A program made the translations under genes and the position numbers. 64,000 nucleotides of DNA from Isoetes taiwanensis (lineage: Eukaryota; Streptophyta; Lycopodiopsida; Isoetales; Isoetaceae), in contig JAJEKV010000020.1 of the NCBI GenBank assembly GCA_021234155.1, forward strand, positions 2,341,275-2,405,274, given 5' to 3'. This document shows, in pieces, positions 55,635 to 64,000 of this stretch. Position 1 is the stretch's first letter, and each line of letters opens with the position of its first letter. Under the pieces are notes generated by a model. It saw nothing but the letters and a program-made list of their open reading frames with translations. It was not told the DNA's origin and ran no database searches.

Positions 55635-58600
55635 ATGAATTGCAAAATCGTGAGCTGGAATATCAAAGGAGTAAAGCCTTCGGAGTTCAAAAGCAACAAG
55701 CTTTCACTAGCACTAAAGAGAGTGAACGCGGATATCATATGCTTTCAAGAACACAAGTGTAAGAAGGAGGAAGCTGATGTTCTGTTTAAAATAATAGGGA
55801 ATGAGTATGTTGGAATTGTCTCGGCATAGTGCTGGTACCTTAATCGCATGGAAAAACACGGTTAAGGTGACAACATCAATGTCAGACAGATTTGGAAGGT
55901 GGTCCATCATAGTGTGGCAGCAGAACAACCAATCATGGGAAATTTTAAACATTTACGCGCATAACAATCATAGGGGAAGAGGTGCACTATGGGCCTCCCT
56001 CAGACATAAAATCAAAAGCTTTGGTAATCACATAGCATGGTTAATGCTGGGCGATTTTAATATGGTGGAGACATCAGAAGACGGACGTGGTGCAACATCC
56101 GACATTGTTAATGGTTTTGAAAAAGAGCAGTGGGGTAAACTGATAGACGCCGCTGGATTTATTGAGCTGGAAGGGGATAAAGGTTTCACATGGTGCAATG
56201 GTTGGGTGGGACAGGGTAGAGCTTACGCTAGACATGACAGGTGTTACGTGAATTACAATACACTCGCCACTTCCCCAACCCTTCGTAGAGTAAACTGCAC
56301 CGACAATGCGATATCTGATCATAATCCCCAGGTAATTTCATGCCAGGAATGTAGGAAAAAAGTCTCAAGAACAGTGTTTAAAATGAATATCAAGTATCTG
56401 AAAGAGCCTGCTTTTACTGCAAAATGCAAAGAAATTTGGCAAGCGGCATTTATAAAAGACTCAGGCATGAAGGCCTTAACGGCAGCACTAGCAAATATTA
56501 AGCAATTTGCTAAACTGTGGGGGAGAGAAAAAGTACAGGAGGAGAGAGCATCTTTGGACAAACTATACAGTCATTTGACAACCCTCAGAGCAGCGGGTCC
56601 CAATGATGGTATAGAAGAGAAAAAATTACTGGATGAGATTAAAAAGTCAGAGGAGACCAAGACTGTCGAGAACAGAAGCAAGGCAGGTTTAACTTGGCTT
56701 AGGCAAGCAGATAAATGCTCTAAGTTTTTCTTTAAGGCTGCCAAGCAGAAGAGGTGGTCAACAGCATTATCTAGCATTACACTTGATGATGGGTCGATAC
56801 TTAAAAGTTGTGATGGGCTCCATAAGTTTCTTCACGATCACTTTCAAAGCTTCTTCGGTGAAAAGCGTATGCCGTTCCAGGACGAGTTTGAAGAGTTAGT
56901 GGTTTCCAAGGTGTCTCCAGTCATAACAAATGAGCAACACCAAATGTTGAGCCGCCCACTATCCATAGAGGATTTGCATCAGGCAGTCATCGCCCTCGAC
57001 AAAGAGAAGTGTCCGGGGATGGATGGGATTCCAATAGAGTTTTTTCAGGTTTATTGGGAATGGATTAAAACTGATGTATTCTCATCTTATACAGACTTCC
57101 TACAAGCAGACCACCTGGATCCCAAGCTAAATACAGGTTGTATTGTTTTGACTCCAAAGGGAAAAGACCCACGTACTATCAATGACTGGAGACCCATCAC
57201 ATTGCTGTCGGCATTCTATAAGATAATAGCAAAGGGAATGGCAGAGAAAATAAAGCCCATACTTGCGTAAACTATCTCCCCGGCCCAAATGTTTTCTCCC
57301 GTGAAGGAACATTCTCGCACAATATAGCAGCAGCTTTTTGAGGGTATGTATTGGGCTAAAACACAGTCAAAAAGTAGCTTACATCAAGTTGGACTTTACT
57401 AAGGCATACGATAGCATCAGGTGAAGCTTTTTATATAAAATGCTGTTAAAATTGGGTTGCGGGGAATTTTTTTCTGGAAGTGTGAAGAGATTACTTCACT
57501 CGCTTGCGCCCTCTCGTTCTTCTCAACGGGAGTCCTCTCCTATATTCGCCATCGAAAGAGGCATTAGACAGGATGCCCACTAGCCCCATTTTTATTTAAC
57601 ATAGCAAAATGAAGCTTTCTCACGCCTATTTCTACCAGCCCTCAAGGGACTTCAAATGGGGATGGATCTCAGATATGCAATCAATAATGCCAGATGACTC
57701 TTTTTTTTCTAGTAGCGAGGAGAGCAATCTAAAGAATGCCGGTCCGGTTGTTAGATACTTTCTCCTTGGCCTCTGGATGTCTCATCAACTGGAAGAAATG
57801 CTCTACAAGAATGGGTCGGGGAAGGACCACATCCCGTGTTTTAGAGCGCCTCCGTGGAAAATCATAAAAGATGGGGAGTATTCTAACCTTCTTGGAATCC
57901 CAAAGGGAATTAAAGTACCCTCAACAAAAGTATGGGATGAGTTGATATTAGGATTACGTAAGCATCCGAATTGGTGGAAAGTCGCAAAACTATCATTGGT
58001 CGGGCGTGATAGTAGTAGCGAAGCATGTCTTTGTCGCGGCAAAGACGCACATCTACGTCTCATCTCTCCTCATAGCCCCACCAGAGAAAGTAAAAGAAAT
58101 GGAAGGGACAATTAGAAACTTTGTGTGGGGAGGCAACGAGGAAGGAGCACTAGTGAAAATAGCATGGTGGAAATGTAAAAGAGATAAGGAAGAAGGGGGA
58201 ATAGGCATGATTGACTTAACCCTACAAAGCAAAATACTAGTAGCCAAAAGCATGTGGAATATTTTAGAGGAGAAAACGAAGTCACCAGGCCTCCAACTCA
58301 TAGCGCAGGCCATATGTTTCTCCTGCACACATGCTAAAGTATCAGCACAAGTATCTCTTCCATGGTCTCTATTTTATGGCTTGAAACCAAGTTCTGAGGC
58401 CTCACCGTTCTTAAGAGGTCTCATTTCCACGTGGGATGTGGTGAAAGAGCTCTTCACAGTGAATATCAGTAATTGTGCAGCGAGTACTACTCCACCATGG
58501 TGGATTCCAATCAACTACCGCAATAAGAACGGTCCTTTAGCCCTTTTGGCTGACATCAGAGTGGTGAGAAGATGGATCAACTGTGGCATTGATTCATGTG

Positions 58601-59359
58601 CAATGTGGTATGAAGGTGGTCGGGCTAACGTAATGGATGGTATTCAAGCGTAAATTCGGCCTCGTAATAACGACAAAACAATGTGGGAATGTATTGCAGT
58701 AAGCCTTCCAAACCACATAAATAGCACGAGTAAGAAACCTTGGGTTCTCGATCAATCTGTGCAGGCGGTGTCATTTGTGAAATCAGCATATAATCGTTTG
58801 AAGACAAAAGGTACTTTATTGCTACCAGCTCAATGGAATGTGCAAGTCATTGACACACAGCTGAAGGAAATTTGGAGGGGTGTATGGATAAAACTTCTCC
58901 CTCCCCGAGTGAATTCTTTTTTATGGCAAGTAATTCATAGGGCTCCTATGGTAAAATGTAAGGGTATCCAAATTCAAAGCTAACGTGAGCCCTCTATGTC
59001 CATTGTGCAAGATGGAGGAAGAGTCTCTGGAACACTGCTTAGCAGAGTGCACTGACCTGCAAGTTGTGTGGTCGTGGTGCATGGATATGTTCAACATTAC
59101 ACTGGGGACCAACGATCTCCTTCTAGGTAGATATCCAGTAGAATGGCCAGTCTCAAAACGCAAAGCTTTTCATATTGTCAGATCATGGGCATTATGGGTC
59201 ATATGGAAAAGGCGCAGTTCGTTCACTCTAGGCAAAGAAGCATATACTACAGCCACACAAATACTGCACACGCTCATAGAGAAGCTTAGAAAGTTCAAGT
59301 GTGTGGTCGAAGATGATGTTTCCCTTGTTTGGGAGACCTTCATCAAACTACCACCTTAA
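55635..59359 (+). pseudogene. L1 ORF2 (endonuclease, reverse transcriptase, zf-RVT), frameshifted
   Basis: ATG 55635 opens the APE-type endonuclease: IVSWNIKGVKP, ICFQEHK, then after a frameshift near 55810 LGDFNMVETSEDGRG and ISDHNP, so the N, E, D and SDH catalytic residues are present. RT follows: KCPGMDGIPIEFF, GCIVLTPKGKDPRTINDWRP, stop at 57270, then FTKAYDSI in another frame near 57395. The YADD box reads MPDD (57688-57699) with both Asp kept. The zf-RVT region is at 58850-59090 (PPRVNSFLWQVIHRAPMVKC, then CPLCKMEEESLEHCLAEC). Breaks at 55829, 57270, 57600, 58115, 58653 and 58983 exclude activity. Confidence 0.85.
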
Positions 59360-59502
59360 GAAGAAGGCATCTACATGCAGTCAAAAAGGGCTTTGTAGCT
59401 ATCCCCTCTTCAAACTTGTTCAGGAGGGTGTCTATCTGCTATAAGGCTGTGTAATAGTTTACCTATAAATGGAAAATTCTTTATCCTTCAAAAAAAAAAA
59501 AT

Positions 59503-59684
59503 TTATAGTTGTAATTATTGAGCAATAGTAACAGTGCTCAACATTGCTGGGGATTAATTGGGAACCTGTAAAGTTATATGTGAACAACTCATCAGAATTA
59601 TAGTTGTATTATTGAGCAATAGTAACAGTGCTCAGCGTTGCTGGGGATTAATTGGAAACCTGTAAAGTTATATGTGAAAAATGA
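59503..59684. repeat. 95-bp tandem duplication between two LINEs
   Basis: 59503-59597 recurs from 59598 (TTATAGTTGTA..TATTGAGC, GGGGATTAATTGG). It lies exactly between the L1 poly(A) tail and the GGAA tail of the next LINE. Confidence 0.9.
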
Positions 59685-60362
59685 GAAGGAAGGAAGGAAG
59701 GAAGGAAGGAAGGTACTTTTATCGTCCACGGAGACCAATCGGTCTATGGGACCCAATACAAAAACGCAGCCAGCGGATTACTGCCCGGATTAAAAAACCC
59801 CCGCCCCGAAGGGTTTTCGAGGGAAAAACCGTGGCAACAATCAGCCTGCTGACAAACTGTCCTAACATATAAAATGCAGAAACACCCAAATATATGCAGT
59901 CATGCACCGCACCCATAGTGCCTAATCAGCGGGCAGCCAGGCGGGGGCAAAGGTGACCTCGCAGGTCCAGTACCTCCTGAATGTACGACCCCAGGGCACG
60001 TACTGACGGTGTGTTCATCAGCAAATGCAAGGGCAAGTCCGGCCGTACTAAGGGAGCGTATCTGGCCCGGATCTGACTGAACGCTGGGCAACTCTGGAAA
60101 GTGTGAGACTCATCCTCAATGGCACCCGTTTGACAGCACTGACAGAGCCTGTCCTGGCGGGGCTCCCCAATCCACCTGCCCGTCTCGATGCGAAGATGGT
60201 GGGCACCTGTGCGAATGGAGGCAATGAGTCTGCGCTTTTTCAGGGGCAGCTGAGAACGCAGGTAGAGCTGTGGGCTCCGGGCTAACACGGGGTTGATGTG
60301 CTCCTTGTAATGGGCCATTTTGACCTGCTCTAGAGCGCCGGGGTCCCAGAGCTTGCCAAGTG
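59685..60362 (-). mobile_element. LINE family A, 5'-truncated young copy
   Basis: On the minus strand the frame 60318-59926 is intact (HYKEHINPVLARSPQLYLRS, AHHLRIETGRWIGEPRQDRL, CQCCQTGAIEDESHTFQSCP). The 3' UTR hairpin and a (GGAA)n/(TTCC)n tail follow at 59685-59713. It is nearly identical to 10396-11064, which carries more indels. The C-C-H-C residues of the terminal zinc finger are all present here. Confidence 0.9.
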
Positions 60363-61366
60363 CAATAACAACTCTGCAGTTAAATATTTTTTGTTGACAT
60401 CTTGAAAATTAGACATTGAAGAGGTAGTAGATTTTTTTGCATTTATGATCTATTGACATGCATATGTATAGTTATGTGGTAATGTTACTTTAGGCGAGTC
60501 AGTTGAACCTTTTTTTTTTTTTCAAATTGAAAAACCAAGGTGATTCAAGTTGCCACTTGTATTAATACATTTCAAAATAAAATTTGTGGATGAACAGTTA
60601 GTGGTACAAGAAATTTATTGCAGCGGCCAAGGCCGCTGCAAACATTTCTCTTCACTCACTCACTTATTAGTTTGAAACCTTGTGCAAAGTTGGAACGCGT
60701 CCTACTTGCCAATGTTCAAAGCCTGTCACTAAACTTTTTGTAGAGCTTTTGTTTAGCTCATAGCTTTAGTGCTTGCTAATTCTTGCTTCACCTCGATGGT
60801 AGTTGTTATTTTGATGCACTTTGATCGCATTTGTTGTTTTGTTGTGGTTTACATAGTATTGAATGGGTTGTGAAAATGGAGGATATGATATATGCATGAT
60901 TTATTTTAAGCTAAAACATTTCGAGAGAAAGTATTTTGGTTTTGCTACTTTATTTTAAGTTACAACATATCTAAGAAAGTTCTGGTTTTGCTTTTGAAAT
61001 GTTAAGTGAAGAAAAACGTCATTAGCCATGTACACAAACATTTTATTAGATTCAATTGTTATCTCAAAATTTAAACTTAGTTCATCCATAAATATTCTTA
61101 TTAGAATTTCCAAACTTGACCTAGACCTCTAGAAAGTCGCTCATTAATTTAGAACTTCTAAACAACATAGAGGCTAGTTCAGGGGTTATGATGGTAAGAA
61201 AATGTTGTCAATCAAACATGCAAAATGATTTGGAGGCTAGTTCAAGAGTTTATGGAGTGGAAATGTTGACAATGAAACATGCAAAATGATTTGGATACGA
61301 CATGGAGGCTAATTCATGGGTTATAATGGTGTGGAAATGTTGTCAATTAAAGATGCAACATGATTC
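60363..61366. other. Unassigned AT-rich spacer with one strong palindrome
   Basis: At 60618-60641 the 11-bp arms TTGCAGCGGCC and GGCCGCTGCAA are separated by AA. A degenerate repeat (TGTCAAT..AACATGCAA.ATGATT.GG) occurs at 61205-61360 and again at 61927. No gene. Confidence 0.5.
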
Positions 61367-61467
61367 TGGGAAGGGACTCGCGAGAGACACAAAATCGGCC
61401 ACGAGAGGAGAAGAAGAGCTGCTGTGAGAAGACGCCGATAACCGAGCCAAAACAGAAATGGCCTAAT

Positions 61468-61499
<32 letters not shown>

Positions 61500-61880
61500 T
61501 AAGGATATGTATTATATTTATTATAATCAGTTATACAATGGATGTCCCCTTTAGGGAGAGATAGGAAGAATTATCTCTAAGCAGGGTTATCCCTGGAGTC
61601 CAAGTCTTGTACTCCATGGTTTTAGTTCCAGTCTTCTCCACCCCTGGGTTACTATAGGGGAATTCCCTTCTTCTCCCAGAGGGGATACTATCCAGTTCTT
61701 TTAGCCATTTTCCAAGAGAGATGGATTGAAGGATACCCCCCTTACAAATTAATTTGGACTCAAGATAACTCTGTCTCTGCTGATAGATGGTACCACTTAT
61801 CCATCTTGAGAAATGGCCTAATATAGGCGCTCGTCCCTTCCCAAAATGGCGATCCGATGGCTCGGATCGATGGGATTTAG
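61367..61880 (-). mobile_element. Third copy of the promoter-bearing repeat, split by a LINE insertion
   Basis: Minus strand: CTCGGATCGCCATTTTGGGAAGGGACGAGCG, here in two joined words CCATTTTGG and GAAGGGACGAG, precede a TATATTAGG box. The leader GTTATCGGCGTCTTCTCACA and the terminal CGATTTTGTGTCTCTCGCG follow, ending at 61367. This short version shows both ends of the family in one copy. Confidence 0.6.
61470..61808 (-). mobile_element. 5'-truncated LINE insertion with 16-bp target-site duplication
   Basis: A run of about 30 T on the plus strand (minus poly-A tail) starts at 61469, and AGAAATGGCCTAATAT flanks both sides (61454-61469 and 61809-61824). The minus strand codes for an open C-terminal piece (SGTIYQQRQSYLESKLICKG, ISLGKWLKELDSIPS, YKTWTPGITLLRDNSS) ending at TAA, then a short 3' UTR. 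This is an ORF2 end of another LINE family. The long tail and perfect duplication indicate a recent event. Confidence 0.9.
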
Positions 61881-64000
61881 ATAGACCAAGAATGCTAGTT
61901 CAATGGTTACGATGGTATGAAAATATTGTCAATCAAACATGAAAAATTATTTGGAGTTCTAACTTAGCATCTGTTGCTTGGTTCCGTAGGATTATTGTCA
62001 AACCTCAAGTGATGTTGCCAAAATCCCTAAGATTTTATCAGACCCTCAACTGATGCCATCAAAATTCATAATCAGCATTATGCTTCAGCTCAATAGTAAA
62101 TTTTTTTTGCAAGAAAGAGATTTGTGGATCGCAAGTTAGAGAAATTATTGTTCTGCATTTGCATTTACACCCGTCAAGGAAGCCCAACCAAGATAAACTG
62201 TTAAGGCATTGTGAATCATACAAATGTGTCGATCACAAGCACCAAGTAATTCATGCTTAAGGTATGATCTGGTGCATTATGCATGTGTTCCCATTTTCAA
62301 TACTTGTTTTCTACACTTGTTTTCATTTTCTACAACTGTTTTTTCTGCTGCACATGTCATTTTGTATTCTCAATAACTTTATATTGCGAGCATCCTCATG
62401 CACATTAGCCTCAGCCTATATATGTCAGGGACATACCTAGAAGGAAACTCTGGTGAAAGCAACATCTTATTATCTCAACGTGTTTCACATATTCTGCAAG
62501 CATTAAGCAAAGCTACCCTTAAGCAAAGCTACACGCCCTTGGCTAATGAAAGCATGTAATAAATATATTTTATCGTTAAACACCTTGCAGAATTTAGCAA
62601 ATCAAAAGAAGTTTGAGTCTCTACATTAGAACGCAAGCATGGAGCAGAATTGCCAATTTGAAGAATCGAAGGCAAAAAGTAACAGAAAAAGCTGGCAGCC
62701 CCAAATCAAATGAGACACATTGAAATCTCCTATTCCAAAAAGACATATCTACTTAAAAAGATACAAAAGATTCAAAGGGTACAGAGCGAAGACAATGCAG
62801 AACCGATGTTCCAAACATCTTGAACCAAAGCCTGGATTATAACCTGTGAACCCGAAACAACAAAATCACAAATGGGTCAAGCAAGAAGTGGGAATTATCG
62901 TTCCAAACCCCTGAATACTTGGAGCAAGCCCAAAGCAAACAGAGAAAATGACACATGCAAAGGGATCGTTGAACTAAAAACCTCTCGAATTGGTACTTCA
63001 CAAAGATACGATCCAGGCAAAGAGACCTCTTAGTCAAAACCTGGAAAAAGTAACAGGAAATGCAGAAACCAAAATGGAAACCAGAAATGCGGCAACCAGA
63101 ATCACATAAAGAAATGACCAAAGCAGCAGTGATGCAGCGACAGCGAAGGAAGGAGCAACAACGGAACTCTTTCTGCCGAATGGCACAGATGTCTTTGCAT
63201 GCCAAAATCTCCAAGGCTGTGGCAGCGAACAGAAAATGTGTTCGCTTATCTACTGTCCAAGTTTTTGTTTGGGGTCTGGGTTCGGGAACTCCTGGAAGAC
63301 AGCCCTCTGTGAGGACCTGTGGATCTAACAGGAGAGTCCGGGGGACTATGTCACGCGGGATTTGCTAAAAGAGAAGAAAAAGAAGAGAACAGAGCAAATG
63401 AGAGAAAGATGATAAGCTTCCTTGATATCAATGATGAAAATACATGAGCTCTCGCAATAGAGAGAAAACTGAAAGGAGACAAGACTCAAAACTCATCTAA
63501 AAACTTATGAGCTAACTCTACTCATATATATAGTACAATGGCCTTGGGCCCAATATAGACACTCTGACTGATCTCGGTGCCGACTCCTGGAAGGAGGCCT
63601 GATTTGCAGGAATGTTGGCGGTGCCTCTTGAAGTGCCTAGAATCACGCTGACGCTGACGCGGGCGGTGACGGGCCGTCACTTGTCTGAGCGGCGCCTCTT
63701 GTTGACAGCCAAAGGCTTTGACTGCGTGGTCTGCTGCTTGGTCTTCTGCGGAGCCTTGGATGTCTGACCCGTGGTTGACTGAGGATCCTTGAGCTTGACC
63801 TGGTCTGTCGTATGCATGAATAGTCCTGTACCAGGAGGCACAGGACTAACAGTTTTGTCCTTGTCTGTTTGCTTGCAGCCGAAGAAAACAAAAAAGTCCA
63901 TACATGTCGATTTCGCGTGAGGCAGAACCCAGAAAAAATAGGATGGAAAAAAAAAGGGCAAAAAAGGATGTATGATTATACACGTTTCGATATATACATG
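61881..64000. other. Unassigned right end; LTR-like DNA at 63390-63560
   Basis: At 63390-63560, read on the minus strand, a TATATATGAG box is followed by a leader rich in CTTGTCTCC and TTTCTCTC, like a copia LTR R/U5 region; no partner or primer-binding site is seen. A minus-strand polar frame at 63677-63961 (QSTTGQTSKAPQKTKQQTTQ then SKPLAVNKRRRSDK) could be an exon or a gag start and is unassigned. Confidence 0.35.

Larger units (their letters stand above)
53093..59502 (+). mobile_element. L1-type LINE, nearly full length, inactivated
   Basis: The element has the plant L1 order: ORF1 with a DUF4283 domain, then ORF2 with endonuclease, reverse transcriptase and a zf-RVT end, then a short 3' UTR and a poly(A) tail (59490-59501). 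Frameshifts and stops break both ORFs. The 5' end is set at the first start region (ATG 53109); the true end and target-site duplication were not found. Length of about 6.4 kb suits a full plant L1. Confidence 0.88.

Noticed and set aside
62837-63214. Cys/Phe-rich minus-strand protein of 125 aa
   Set aside because: Composition suggests antisense of a purine-rich strand; no motif.

Overview
This is a nuclear window from a land plant. Three genes or gene remnants are plant-specific: a plastid outer-envelope OEP80 locus, a TCHQD-type glutathione transferase and an ATL-type RING-H2 gene. Three pentatricopeptide-repeat (PPR) loci of the PLS class add to this. Sparse intron-poor genes between large fields of decayed retroelements would suit a homosporous fern, but that placement is inference; only 'land plant' is firm.

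Layout: 0-6 kb holds a direct-repeat pair, an array of hairpin-forming palindromes and the 3' part of a SWIM zinc-finger (MULE transposase-like) reading frame. 6.6-7.2 kb holds a complete miniature LTR retrotransposon (TRIM) whose LTRs each contain a tRNA-Ala-like gene. 8.4-11.1 kb is a broken LINE. 12.9-16.1 kb is a Ty3/Gypsy element (minus), followed by a tandem array of a second TRIM-like family carrying a tRNA-Glu-like Pol III box. 17.4-23.5 kb holds an ATL pseudogene, LINE pieces and a probable Gypsy LTR. 25.1-28.0 kb (minus) is an OEP80 pseudogene whose 5' side is replaced by a PPR pseudogene. 28.6-39.4 kb is the gene-bearing core: PPR (+), two-exon TCHQD GST (+), PPR (minus). 42-50 kb is repeat-rich and carries two fragments of a tyrosine recombinase, a protein type not expected in seed-plant transposons, next to a promoter-bearing repeat family. 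51.7-52.4 kb is a chain of end-to-end inverted repeats. 53.1-59.5 kb is a nearly full-length but mutated L1-type LINE. 59.7-62 kb holds further LINE insertions, one with a clean 16-bp target-site duplication.

The apparently functional host genes are the two long PPR genes (organelle RNA metabolism) and the TCHQD GST. Everything else is mobile-element sequence, pseudogene or unassigned. The most unusual items are the tRNA-bearing LTRs, the tyrosine recombinase fragments, the palindrome chain with a shared core, and the PPR/OEP80 junction.
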